In this document: piece after piece, positions 1 through 12,549 of the stretch
Layout: each line of letters begins with the position of its first letter
Numbering within the stretch: the stretch's first letter is position 1
Assembly: GCF_032854445.1 (NCBI RefSeq)
Contig: NC_088300.1
Span: 75,073,005 to 75,137,004 of the forward strand
Direction of reading: 5' to 3'
Source: Liolophura sinensis
Taxonomy: Eukaryota; Mollusca; Polyplacophora; Chitonida; Chitonidae
DNA: 64,000 nt
Position numbers and translations under genes: made by a program
The notes under the pieces: generated by a model
The model's database searches: none
The model's input: only the letters and a program-made list of their open reading frames with translations
What the model was told of the DNA's origin: nothing

Positions 1-1035
1 GCACTTTACCTTAGTTTACAGGCAGGCAGGCTTCTTGCATGACATAATCACAATTAGATCACAGTACACTTTGCCTTAGCTTACAGGCAGGCTGACTTCC
101 CCTATGACATCATCACAGTTAGGCCACATTACACTTTACCTTAGCTTACAGGCAAGCAGGCTTTTTGCATGACATAATCACAATTAGATCACAGTACACT
201 TTACCTTAGCTTACAGGCAGGCTGACTTCCTCTATGACATCATCACAGTTAGGTTACATTACACTTTACCTTAGTTTACAGGCAGGCAGGCTTCTTGCAT
301 GACATAATCACAATTAGATCACAGTACACTTTACCTTAGCTTACAGGCAGGCTGACTTCCCCTATGACATCATCACAGTTAGGTCTCATCACACTTTACC
401 TTAGCTTACAGGCAGGCAGGCTTCCTCCAATACAAGATCACCGTTAGGTTACATTACACTTTGCCTTACTGGCAGGCTGACTTCCTCTATGACATCATCA
501 CAGTTAGGCCACATTACACTTTACCTTACTTACAGGCAGGCCGACTTCCTCCATTACAAGATCACAGTTATGTCACATTACACTTTGCCTTAGCTTGCTG
601 ACAGGCAGGCTTCCTCCATTACAAGATCACAGTTAGGTCTCATTACACTTTACCTTAGCTTACTGGCAGGCAGGCTTCTTGCATGACATAATCACAATTA
701 GATCACAGTACACTTTGCCTTAGCTTACAAGCAGGCTGACTTCCTCTATGACATCATCACAGTTAGGCCACATTACACTTTGCCTTAGCTTACTGGCAGG
801 CAGGCTTCCTCCAATACAAGATCACAGATAGGTCACAACACACTTTGCCTTAGCTTACAGGCAGGCTGACTTCCTCCATTACAAGATCACAGTTAGGCCA
901 CATTACACTTTGCCTTAGCTTACTGGCAGGCAGGCTTCCTCCAATACAAGATCACAGATAGGTCACAACACACTTTGCCTTAGCTTACTGGCAGGCTGAC
1001 TTCCTCCATAACATAATCACAATCCGATCACATTA
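1..1035. repeat. Satellite family 1, 65-bp monomer in 130-bp dimers
   Basis: The phrase cactttacc/cactttgcc recurs at 2, 67, 132, 197, 262, 327 and 392, an exact 65-bp period. Two monomer types alternate at first. One carries gcaggcaggcttcttgcatg and the other gcaggctgacttcc with a catcatcacagtt end, so the real unit is a 130-bp dimer. After about 457 the spacing drifts between 60 and 66 bp and monomer types mix (starts at 457, 517, 581, 647, 711, 777, 841, 907, 971). The array runs off the left edge, so its full length is unknown. No gene is seen in it. Confidence 0.95.
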
Positions 1036-1795
1036 GGCTTACTTTAGCATACAAGCTGGCAGTCTGCCCCTTTACATAACCACATCAGTTCCCGTTACAC
1101 ACTGCGTTAGCATACAAGCCGGAAGTCTTCCCCTTACACAACTACATCAGTTCCCGTTACGCACTGCATTAGCATACAAGCCGGCAGTCGTCGCCTTTAC
1201 ATAACCACCACCTGTTCCCGTTACACATTGCGTTAGCATACAAGCCGCCAATCTTCCCCTTACACAACCACATCAGTTCCCGTTACACACTGCGTTAGCA
1301 TACAAGCCGGAAGTCTTCCCCTTACACAACTACATCAGTTCCCGTTACGCACTGCATTAGCATACAAGCCGGCCGTCGTCGCCTTTACATAACCACCACC
1401 TGTTCCCGTTACACATTGCGTTAGCATACAAGCCGCCAATCTTCCCCTTACACAACTACATCAGTTCCCGTTACACACTGCATTAACACACAAGCCGCCA
1501 ATCTTCCCCTTACACAACCACATCAGTTCCCGTTACACATTGTATTAGCATACAAGCCGCCAGTCTATCCCTTACACCACCACATCAGTTCCCGTTACAC
1601 ACTGCATTAGCATACAAGCCGCCAGTCTTCCCTTACATAACCACCATCAGTTCCCGTCACACACTACGTTAGCATACAAGTCTTCCTCTTTACATAACCA
1701 CCACAAGTTCCCGGTTACACACTGCATTAGCATACAAGCCGACAGTCTTCCCCTTACACAACCACCATCAGTTCCCATTACGTACACTTAGTTTA
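1036..1795. repeat. Satellite family 2, ~62-bp monomer with a 188-bp trimer
   Basis: The unit is built around ttagcatacaagccg and catcagttcccgttacac and has a period of 62-64 bp. Positions 1101-1288 and 1289-1476 are almost identical over 188 bp (I count two differences), which shows a three-monomer unit that was duplicated recently. Later units (1477-1795) are more diverged. The family abuts satellite family 1 with a short transition near 1020-1060 and shares only loose resemblance with it. Confidence 0.9.
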
Positions 1796-2036
1796 CGAGC
1801 GGACACATTCCCACACTAAATACACCTTCTACCGGACACAGACGGACATGCCTCCTGATTATAACCACCAGCAGTTTCGATTAAACCTCTGCTTAATACG
1901 CAGACAGATAGAGTCCATTATATAATCACCATTCCGTCGAACTACACCTTAGGTTTACAGACAGACACACAGACTATCCCCATTAGGGAAGCAAAAAAAT
2001 ACCACTGATTTACAGAATGTTCCTGGAGAACAGTGC
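1796..2036. other. Non-coding stretch, degenerate satellite edge
   Basis: This stretch has weak echoes of the preceding satellite (acagacggacatg, cagacagatag, cagacagacacac spaced about 60 bp) and nothing else. It probably represents decayed monomers. Confidence 0.4.
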
Positions 2037-2050
2037 CACCAGTAATTGAG

Positions 2051-2413
2051 TGAGTGAGTGAGACTTGGGGTTTAACGTCGTACTCAACAATTTTTCAGTC
2101 ATATGACGACGAAGGAATCCTTAGGGTGCATGCACGTGTAATGTGCCTCCTTGTTGCAGGACGGATTTCCACCGCTCTTTTATTTATTGCTGCTTCACGG
2201 AGACGACTTACCGAAGGCAAGTAAGCCGCCCCGCCCGAGCCATTATACTGATACGGGTCAACCAGTCGTAGCACTGTCCCCTTCATGCTGAGCGCCAAGC
2301 GAGGAAGTTACAACTTCCTTTTTCAAAGTGTTAGGTGTGACTCGATCAAGGATTGATCCTGGATCTACCGGTCCCGAAGCTGACGCTCTACCAACTGTGC
2401 TATCCGGGCCGGT
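2051..2413 (-). mobile_element. tRNA-derived SINE, family A, full length with target-site duplication
   Basis: Read on the minus strand, the element begins with a tRNA-like head (ggcccggatagcacagttgg, then tagagcgtcagc; a good A-box match) followed by a B-box-like stretch. It runs through a body seen again at 32.2 and 35.2 kb and ends in the gttgagtacgacgttaaacc tail and a ctcactcact run. It is bounded by a perfect 14-bp direct repeat, caccagtaattgag, at 2037-2050 and 2414-2427. That is the footprint of LINE-driven insertion. Short ORFs across it are by-products. Confidence 0.9.
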
Positions 2414-2427
2414 CACCAGTAATTGAG

Positions 2428-4560
2428 ATCTAAAAAATCTTCTTGTACAGGTAAAGGATGGATAGCTGTTGCAGGCGTTAACCCTAGTGGTTTCTATATG
2501 TGCCCACAGGCTCTTGAATTCAATGACAAATAGGCCTACAACCAGAGCAAAAGGTTACGGGTCATTACACACCCAAACAAGATGCTGGGATAGCAGAACC
2601 CCTTACCACCCTCTCCTTTGACTTTCGAGTTTCATTAAGGCGACAGTCAAGCCATCCAGAAAGGCTAATGGGTGGAGATTTAAGTCCAATTCGAACCGTT
2701 GTCCCTTGGGACAACCTGGGGCACGGGGTTACCAGGCGTCTTCTACCTAGCAAGTTTAATCACAAATACAAATCCTGGTCTCAGAAATACATACCGGGAG
2801 CCATCATCACGGTCACTGTTCTGCCACTCTCCTATAAACCACTGCTTACGAGGCTAAGTAACAAATACTAATCCTGTATCCAGATGGACAAAAGTGTGGC
2901 GATAAAACTTGAAAGCCAGAAGAATTCGCAAACATTGCGTTTGGCCTTTAATAGTGGTGAATTTACGTTTTCCGCTTTGCTTTCGTTTTTTATTAACTTT
3001 CCTTCCATACAGTTTCTAATTTATGAACCTCTTATGAGAAAACCTGTCCGCGACAACAGAAGCAAATGTGATTTTCCAGTACAATTAGTCCTTGTTCTTC
3101 TGAGTTGAGGCAATCAGAAACTGTACTTGAACACGCTACACTGGCTGAAAAGCTTTCTACTAACACAGTTGTTGTTTTTTTCTTTTTGTGAGGTGGAGGC
3201 TTCAGACACAGACATTGTCAGGACACGCCGTTGAGATATATCCCCGGACTACAATAACATTTAACAGACAAACCTTGTATTTATGAGAATAATACAGCGA
3301 TGCCTAGACGACTGCAGGTCTCCTAAATCGAATACAGCCACTTAACACACAATATGGATCTTTTTCTTCCCTTAAGAGTATAAAGGGTTCCGTGATTTGC
3401 AGATTGCCTGAGGAATCTGGTTAGAGTCCATGGCTACAGGAGAATGCCTCACATTCGGATATTTATGTATACTCTGCACAGTAAACATAAACACATTCAC
3501 AAAACAGTTTTTTAAAAGCATATTGCAGATTCATAGAGGAACATGTAAGTAGAAAGCTATAGATACTATAGATTAGGTAATACATACCTTAAAGATCCCA
3601 GTGATGATGACATATGGTCGTTAAGTAGGCCTACTTATGATAATATCTCCCAGATATAAGATATACGCCAAGGAGAGAGATACCGTGAAAGCGAATTTGG
3701 ATTTCGTCATAAAAGACAGGCGTTCCTGGATATATACTTGAAATAGTAATTTCAATAGAATTGACATTTACGACAGGTTTTCAAGAGCTTACCTGCCATA
3801 ATACAGTAGGAAAGACTTCAATGATTCTTACTGATCCACAGAAACACACTGTCATCAGTGTGTGTATTCTCCTTGACACATGTATCATATAATCTCAGCT
3901 TGGGTCTGCAGCCACAAACCAACTCTCCACACGAAGACCAAACACATGATGTCAAGTCTTTGGGCCAGTTGGTGCCAACAGTTGAAATGAAGTTAATTTA
4001 TGAAATAGATTGCGTCAAGGGGAGAAGCGATGTGGAACTTTCCATGTTAAGTAAGACCTGGCGACGTCTGGACAATACAGGAAGCTCAGGCCCTACGCAG
4101 ATGTGTGTGAAGTGACTTCATGTTTCAGCAAACAGGAACCATTCATTGGGGAACGACTGAAAACTTAAGATCCGCCCTACCCACTCGCTGTGACACACAC
4201 ACGCACACTAAGCGACATGATGGGCAGATGATTTGCTACTGACTGCTTTATGTCCCCACTGACCCTGTCGTCGTTAACGCTGGCGAGAGAGTTTAGCACA
4301 TTTTTCTGGTGTAGGTATATTCCATATAGCTAAACACTCAATAATTAAGTCTGTGGTATATAGAAACATCTTATACTACAGGATGTGAGCATAATTAGTC
4401 TTGCAGTTTGTACAATAGTTGTGAATTTTTCTACATATACAGTAGTCTCAGATATATGGCAAATATATCTTACTGGTCTACACCCAGCTTTTTCCAAATA
4501 AACTTTGTATCAAGTATACTCATTACACAATTTATGTTTACGACTCAATTCATGTACGTT
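2428..4560. other. Intergenic, nothing recognised
   Basis: Only short ORFs lie here (for example 2565-2753 and 2668-2871, which overlap on opposite strands). None resembles a known domain and none sits between convincing splice sites. A part of 2570-2870 with two similar phrases (aatcacaaatacaaatcctg and taacaaatactaatcctg) may be an old repeat. Confidence 0.5.
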
Positions 4561-4567
4561 ATTTATA

Positions 4568-4645
4568 TATGTATTTATTTATTTGATTGGTGTTCACAGT
4601 CAAAAATATTTCCCTTATACAACGAGTTATGGTGGGAGGAAGGTA
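4568..4645 (+). mobile_element. SINE family B fragment
   Basis: The phrase tttatttatttgattggtgt followed by a degenerate ttatacaacgag and tatggtgggagg matches the tail half of the family B SINE seen complete at 55.6 and 58.3 kb. It is truncated and diverged. Confidence 0.6.
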
Positions 4646-5822
4646 ACATGAAAATAATATACGGACAAGATAGAGCAAATTATCTGACGAGAACACACCC
4701 TGTATTATTCTTGTGTTTTCTTTTAAGGTGTGTCTTGTTACAAAATCAAATGGCATTTACCTGGCAATTCACAGGAAGACAATCCAATTCTGCTGGTTAA
4801 GGCTGGCAGGTATAACACCTCATTATACTCATCAATCCAAGTGAACTTTACACACATATTTTAAACTGCCGTTAGAGTTTGGCCTCCATTGCAATACCGT
4901 CAGTGTGTCTGACTTAAGAAAATGGATGATGAGTTGATGTAGACGGTATTGAACTCGTGCCCTTGTGGCCACACTGCAGATGTTCTAAAACAAGGCGCCG
5001 TGCTTTATGAGTTTTATCAAAAATTTCCTGAAAACAGTCTATGTTTACAGTAGATACTCACAAGATGAAATTCTGAAGAATGACTGAGGTTTGTTTACAA
5101 CCTGTCCATCCACTGCAGGTTTATATGCACTAAACTGAGACGAAATAAAAGATATTAAGACGTATTTATAGAAGTTGGGATTTAATGGTAGAAATGTGAT
5201 CGTGTAAGCTTTCCTGACCCGCTAATGCGGTTACACACACGCCTTCTTAATACAGAGAACATTGACATAACTTTCAACAGTGTCAAAGAGATAACCTGTG
5301 AAGGTAGGTTAATTGATTAGTCGGTTGGCATTAAAGGACAAGCAAAGCGGCACCAGCGTTCGTGAAAGCTCTCACCTTGACACTGAATACACAGATGCCG
5401 AGTGTTCCAGAGCCCGATACGCAGTTAGAATGAAAGTTTTCTTGACTTAAAGTCGAATAGGCTGTCTATAAATTATGCTTCCGTGCTTTCAGTGGAACCT
5501 TAGCCAAAGTGTGCAAGAGTCCACATGCACGAAGCCCTCTACACGTTACGAACACCTAAGTAAGTATTACGTCGGCGTGGTAGTTACGTGCTCATAACGT
5601 TCAGAAGACTTCATGCTAGAGCACCCAGAAATCTTCAAAAGACACCTGTCCAGACACCATTTTACGCATGATATGTGTTGACCTATGATTTAAGACCTTA
5701 AAGGACATATATAAGTTTGTATATACTACCCACACTAACGAGCAGTACAACTTGAAGACTCATATATATTTCCTATTTTATAAAACTTCAAAAAGGGCTC
5801 GAGGACGTCTGAGATGGCTGCA

Positions 5823-5825
<3 letters not shown>

Positions 5826-5874
<49 letters not shown>
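5826..5874. repeat. (TG)n microsatellite
   Basis: An uninterrupted TG run of about 49 bp. The ORF across it is an artefact. Confidence 0.95.
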
Positions 5875-5876
<2 letters not shown>

Positions 5877-8800
5877 CCATATATTTGAGCAGACATTTAG
5901 CAAGGACAATGATCCTCTGTGTCATTATGTGATCAACAGTATAAAAAAAGCTTTTTATTTCCTTGCAAGAAGTTAATAAGTAGAGAGGTAAATGACTAAA
6001 AGATTTGGGACCTTTTCACTGTATTTTTGATCTTCGAAAAACGAAAACGTCAATTATATGCCAGTTGCTCGTGTCAAAATCTTGTCAATGAGTCAATTAG
6101 CAATTTTGCCAGATAGCTTCGATTATTCTGGGATATTATAAATTCTCACAACAGAACAGACTTTACAATGCAACTGTGCAGATTCCCAAGAGATATATGA
6201 TTTCCATGCAGCTATTTATACTTTAATACTTTCACACACAAACTCAAAATAGGATACAATCGTATTAGATTTGTCGGAACAATAATGGACACATTTCAAT
6301 TAGATACTTAACATTCAGACTTAATCGTCTAAATGGAAGAGTTCTGTCACTGAAAGAGGTTTGGCCTTTACAGCTGTCATGACCTTGACCTCTACCGACA
6401 GCCCCTCACTCTGTTGCTGGGCAATAGGAGAAGTACTTGCTAGGTTGACGTCAGTCAGAAACTGTAGGCTCCTCCTGTAAAGAGGATACGACACGCAGCG
6501 GCCATCTCACACAGAGAACACCAAATGATCACCCTTATAACGCCTTTCACTGATAAGGTGTGTAATCTAGCTTTTCATATTCCAATTCCAGCCCGAGTAT
6601 ACATCTGAAAAGTGTGACCGATGCTTTGTTGCGGAGTAAGACACCTCTAAACAGTGTTTGCCTAGACTCCAAGTTCCAACTAGAAGCTTTTAACCTGACT
6701 TGTACGTCTAATGCGGCTGGCTGAGGAGCCGTGGTGACGGTTAAGTGTTTCCGGTCCGGCATTGAGCAGGTTTAAGTACGCACCTCTCTTTAACAGGGCC
6801 TGGTAACACCGTAAAGATTTCTCGGATAATACAGTTGGTGGAGTAGTGAAAGTGAAGGTAGTGAACCCACCAGTATATACCTACACTTTATCACAACAGA
6901 CCAAATTTTATATCCAGTTTCAAAATCAAATCACATATAGACTGATGAATGTAATATGTCAATAAATAAATAAATGGAGGGTTCACTTTATCAACTTTAC
7001 TCAAAGTATTTATAAAAAGGCCCTGGATTAACTTCATACTGAGTTATATGTAAATATGAAATAATGCTGTGGAGCATGCGCTTGGCGTTAAGGAGCATAA
7101 ATAACTTTGCTTATCACCTCTGTCTAAACTCTCTAAATTAAGCACAGTAGGAAAAGTCCAGTGTCTCGCTTGACACACAGTGATACTCAAGGTTATAAGC
7201 AATTACAACATCTGTTATCATCACAGCCCACCATGTAAACAATTCTCAATTTTTACATGACTCTTGCCCAAGATACGAAAACATATGATATACTCCATTA
7301 TTGGGTTATTTTTGACAGACTGATGAGGTAAGTCTTGTGTGCACTTTAGCGTCCACTCGGGCGGATATACTATTGTCCTGTATTACAATCCAACAGTTCT
7401 AATAACAGTAATGTTGTGGTTGTTTGGAAACTGATAAGCTGTATACTGCACACTTGCACACACGTAAGAGGATGAACAAATTGATGTGTACTGCAGAAAT
7501 GGTTCGTTTCTTTCAGGACTGATGCGTTAACACTTTGGCACCAATTTGAGCATATCTATGAATCATTGTTATCTAAGAGACAAGTCAGACAATCGTATAA
7601 CACTCGTACACTATGGATTGCAAGGCCAATTTTCAAAACAACTTAAAACACCCGTTCCGAAAGGAATGTGTAAGAAATAATACATAAATAGGAACTATAG
7701 CTGATAATATGAAAGAGAGAAACCTTTTCCCGCCTAAAGCAATTTGGGTCAAAGCTGTGAAATCTATATTGTTTATTGCGATGGCGACTTGAGGGTAAAC
7801 TGGTTACGTATATTACCTCCTCTTGTATTACAAGACAGCAATAGTCAATCAGGTGTGGGTCCGAGTCGACATAGCGCACAAAAAGTGCCAGTACCGCATT
7901 TTTGTGTAAGTATTACAGAAATGTTTTGTTTCCTTGAGAAAACTCGACAATATGCACACTTTGGCGTCGACTTCATGGGATGAACCAAATGCACTGTAAA
8001 CTAAAGGATTGCTTCGCTTCTTTCAAGTCGTTAAACTTTTTCAATCTGACACATGCTACCGTTATACGTGTTAAAAATTCTGGAAGAATAATGGCTTGTT
8101 ATAAATTCTGACTTCACCAGACGCACTGTTTAAAGTGAATATAGTTTTAAGGCAACTGATGTTAATGTTCCCGCATGGGCCTTTTTGCGACACTTAGCTC
8201 TCATGACCCGTGTGAGACATAGTTCACTCTATGTGGTGACAAGATTAATAGGTTGTGTGGTTTTCTCAGTAATGGCGCATTCTGATGGAGATATGATAGT
8301 TCATACGATCGTACTGCAGGTTCACAGCCGGTTCCATCAGATTTCAACCGGCTTTAATGAGACCTTCTAATAGCAGAGAGACTTTGGGCAGTAAATGATA
8401 GCCTGCGTGTAAATGCTGCTTCAGCAATGGTAATTTGCTTGGATGGCTCCAGAGCTAGACTCAATACATATGGACAGCAATGTCTAGAGAGCGGTGATCG
8501 TTGCATTTCAACCATAAATTAACATGCACATAGCTCAAACATTGTTCCAATGCCGTCGTGAAGAAAATATTGGGGGACACGACATTGGTGCAGTCTGCAA
8601 TCTTATGTTATTCAGTCAAAAAGCTATTACCTGATAGTTCGTACGTTTCGTACGAGATGTACAGAACACATCGTCAGGAGATTCTGGTCATAGACCACGG
8701 CAGAGAAGTAAACAAGCTGACGTCAATCATCAGCCAAGCGAACAAAGAATATGAGGATTCGCGCCATATACATTACGACTAGCGAATGTATTTAGCGAAT

Positions 8801-10260
8801 GTAATTTAGACTGGCTATATATATCTCAGTTTGGTGACATTTCATTGGAACAAACAAATCTGACGTCTATTCCAAAAGAAAAGGCCGTTGTGACTCGGCC
8901 ATTCTTTCCGGTAGTTATTCAATCTGCCATGTGTGTCAATTTCCATAACAACCTAAAATACAGAGAAAACTGGCGTGATTTATTTGTGGATCGATGTATG
9001 ATGGTCGACTAAACCATGGCGTAGTTAGGTCGGTTTACGACTCAGAATTATAGACAGGGAGTCAAGAGGTCAGCGCAAGACATAATCTAGAGAACGTAAC
9101 TTATACCATGCACTCTGTGATTCCAAATGACGATCATGTCCAAAAATTAAGGCGAAACTGTAGGACTGGTTTGTGAAGACGTCGACACTGATCAGGAGCT
9201 TCATGCCAGCTCTCATTAATGATGTCCCCATTCCAGGCGATACAGGGATACGTTACGCGAGAAATATGGCGAGAGGAAATAAAGTCTTTATACGTATAAT
9301 TGGCTGTATCTATAAATGGAAAATCGAGGAAATACGAAAACAAAAATAAAATGAACTGGTAAGGAAAAAGGAAAGGATGCGAGAAATAATACACCATGTA
9401 CATAAAGGAAGACTCTTGCAATAGCCTTTGTTCGCTTTTTAAATGTATGTTTTTATTATGATTTATTCATTACACTAGAAAACTAGAAACCCTACACCTT
9501 TGCCAGTAGTTACGGGAATATGCAGAAACATATCCATTCGTTATGGGTAAGTGAGTCCTGCCCACAAAGTAACACCCGAGCACAAGAAAAATTCCTAAAA
9601 AGACTTAAATCTGTAAAGTCAGGTTAATATTTTAAAAAGCAGTGTTCTTCAAAATTAATCAGATAATCACAATAGTGATAAGAAATCCCTTTCTAGTAAG
9701 TTAATACATTATTTTTAAAGATATTTTGCTCACAAGATTACGCCACACAAAAAGACACTCACACATCCACCCACTGACAGGTGCCAAACAAGATGCCCCC
9801 ATTGTATTCGCAATGCGGGTTGGGAGTATAGGGGGCATAAAATATAGATGAAAGATTACCACATTTTTATATCATTATATAGCTGACAAATAATATGCCC
9901 CCATCTTTAAGTCTATGTATGATAGCATTCTTAGTAGGTAGTCCAGTGTTCCCTAACATTCAAGATTGGACCAAATGTATAAGTATCCTGTCAAAACAGA
10001 ATTCAAGAGGCGTACCTTTTTATTTCTGTGATGTTGCATGGTCCAGATGCTAAAGCGTGAGATAAAACTCGAAAACTGAGTAAATCAAAAGCGACGCCAT
10101 GCTAGAAGTTTTAACCACTCTGACGCGAGTTATTTCTATAATCTGAGATCGCAGAATGTTTTGTCTATTGGACATGTTAGCGTAGCGTAGACTTGATATT
10201 GTGTTTCCGGTATATCTACCATGGCGTATCCACTGGCCTCGTAAGAATTCCAGATTTAAC
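5875..10260. other. Intergenic, nothing recognised
   Basis: This region carries scattered short ORFs without recognisable domains. Partial echoes such as tttctttcagg...actttggc near 7510-7540 and tttcaagtcg...actttggcg near 7960-8030 hint at old duplications. I see no gene. Confidence 0.4.
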
Positions 10261-10261
10261 G

Positions 10262-10263
<2 letters not shown>

Positions 10264-10340
<77 letters not shown>
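10264..10340. repeat. (TA)n microsatellite
   Basis: A pure TA run of about 76 bp. The polytyrosine-isoleucine ORFs on both strands come only from this run. Confidence 0.95.
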
Positions 10341-10341
<1 letters not shown>

Positions 10342-12240
10342 CTTTAACGGCAGCCCCATTCTAACGAATGATTTGTGCCATAGCTCAGCCATTAGTGCCA
10401 GTAGGTAGATGTATGTACTATAATAAGCATATGCATACACACACATACGTATACTACACACCATTTTTCCATGTCTGGGTTTGTCTCAGTAAATATACAC
10501 CGCCAAACATTCAAATATGAATGACTAAACAACATAACTCTTGAGGAGGGATATTCACGGAGTCACACCATAGTTTGTCACGCCATAGTTTGGGGTTGAC
10601 ACAGAGGGTCAAACAATAGACAAACAGTCAAGGATTAACAAAGGTTAACATAAAATGCTTACTGAGGCGTCACAGCCTATTATAGCGCATCGGGAAGGAG
10701 GCAATAGCCTGAAGGACTTGAGCATTCTGTGGCCTAAAGATTGTCTCCATGGAAGGATCAGATTAAACGTTGATTTATATAGTTATCAAGCACATCAAAA
10801 ATGGTCGTGTCGGTTTATGTCGTTTTCCATCCCTCATCCAAAATAATTATGGTTATATAATATGGTCAGGAATTGTCAGCTCGAGAGAAGTGATATTCAA
10901 CGAGGGCGAGCTGATTTCCCACCCCACAGCATGCCTTATATGTTCTATAAGGGATAAGGGATACATCGATAAGGGAGCCATAACCAAAGTCCGATTGTTT
11001 ACTTTACGAACAAGCAGACGCCAGAGAGCTCTCATAGAGAGATAACTGCCGTGGAATATTTGTTGTCTTTTCATTTTATGTAGGTATGTTACCAGGAGAT
11101 TTAGAACGCATTTTTGATTTGAGTGGGAAAGCATTTTCAATTAAATCTGTACCAATTAATTTACTTTATGCCTCGCTTCCAATAGCATTATGTGATCAGG
11201 TGATGATTGTACATCCTCATGAAATGGCGGATACAATATCGTCATATTTGTAGTGCTACTTCGCTAAAACATCACGATGGCCGACATTTCCTCAGCCTTA
11301 TTACAGACAAGACACATTGAAGCTTTGAGCTGATTATCTTGAAGTTTCCAGTATACATGTTTCATATTCGAATTTCATTAAATAGCGCGAAAAATTTATT
11401 TTATTCGTGTATTGTTCCTGATTACTTCAAGTACACGATGACTATCATGTTAGCTGGTATAAGGAACCCCAAGAGAAACCTCCAAACTTCTCTATAACTT
11501 ATATACCTGGGAGAAAATCGGCGTAAAGCCGAAGTTCGGCTAAGGAGGGACATGCATTAAAACAGCTATTCCCCGCCACTGCTACAAAAACCGAATATTA
11601 CTTTATGGGTTTATCCCATCATGGGCTATATTGAGCTGATAGGAGAGGTTCGGTCTTTTTTTTCCACAAGCATCGATGGGTAAACACTTCATAACCACAG
11701 CAAACCGCATCTGGTAGAGGCACGATACAGGCCAGACCATCAGATACGGAAAACCAATCCAGATTTAAATTCATGAGGTATTTCCCAGAGCGCAATATCC
11801 ACACATTGTGGCGATCGGACATTCAGCTTGAAGTCAACACGGCGGGGGCCGACAGGGGCAAACGCCATCGCCTGGCAAACAGAAACTCCACGTTGTTCAT
11901 TGAATGTCTGACTTATAGCTCTCTTCAATAGAATGTCTGGGTGTGGGGGCGTAAGCGGACATTATTAACGTTATAATGAATACAGACTTTTACTGAGATA
12001 ATCTGTTGCGTTCCATCTGAATAGCAGTTGTAGGATTATGTAATATCTTATATACAAAAACTGATGACACATATGTAGTATAGATCAATCTACCCACATA
12101 CACTGTATGCTAAAATGGAAAGTAGTTTACATATAGACCGATTACAAAAGGGACCAAGGAAAAGGCAAATTATACAAGTCACTCTCATGTATAAACGATA
12201 CTTACTTCGCTAAAGTACTATTTCCAGCAGGAATTAAGAA
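10341..12240. other. Intergenic, nothing recognised
   Basis: Short ORFs overlap on opposite strands (10770-11140) without domain similarity or splice context. No RNA gene or clear repeat is visible. Confidence 0.4.
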
Positions 12241-12261
12241 GCTTGTGTGACCAGCGTGCTG

Positions 12262-12531
12262 TTAGCGGCCATAAACTGAACCATCCACTGAGACTCGGAG
12301 CACCATAGTCTTGTTCTTGGCGTAGTCTAGTATTGTGTCACATCTTGGTCCGATCACCAACAAACCAATTGGTAAAGGGTAACCTAATTCTTCTTCCAGG
12401 GTCTCTATTTGGTCAACAAACGATCGCAATGCCCAGATTGTCACAGACTGGACGTGATTTCCAGTGGATCTAGCCCTTGCCTGTAGGGACCTCGTAGACA
12501 GTGTGCTGCGTGCCGTAAAATTCGGCGACAT
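12262..12531 (-). CDS. Unrecognised small ORF or possible terminal exon
   Basis: An 89-codon ORF on the minus strand. Its second half reads like real protein: an amphipathic helix-like segment (SFVDQIETLEEELGYP) is followed by beta-like segments ending in SVDGSVYGR and a stop. A possible 3' splice site (acag before gcaagggc, near 12480) could make the last ~70 codons a terminal exon. I do not recognise a family, see no partner exon nearby, and find no poly(A) signal that settles it. It may equally be a chance ORF or a pseudogene fragment. Confidence 0.2.
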   Translation of the reverse strand: MSPNFTARSTLSTRSLQARARSTGNHVQSVTIWALRSFVDQIETLEEELGYPLPIGLLVIGPRCDTILDYAKNKTMVLRVSVDGSVYGR

Positions 12532-12549
12532 GTATCACTAACGTAGTCT

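Noticed and set aside
1-1795. Possible CRISPR-like array because of regular spacing
   Set aside because: The whole unit repeats, spacers included, and the setting is a eukaryotic genome; it is satellite DNA.
2385-2413. Possible tRNA gene on the minus strand
   Set aside because: Only an A-box-like half with a degenerate B box is present, and it continues into the SINE body, so it is a SINE head and not a tRNA gene.
10193-10464. ORFs with Tyr-Ile repeats on both strands
   Set aside because: They are translation of the (TA)n microsatellite.
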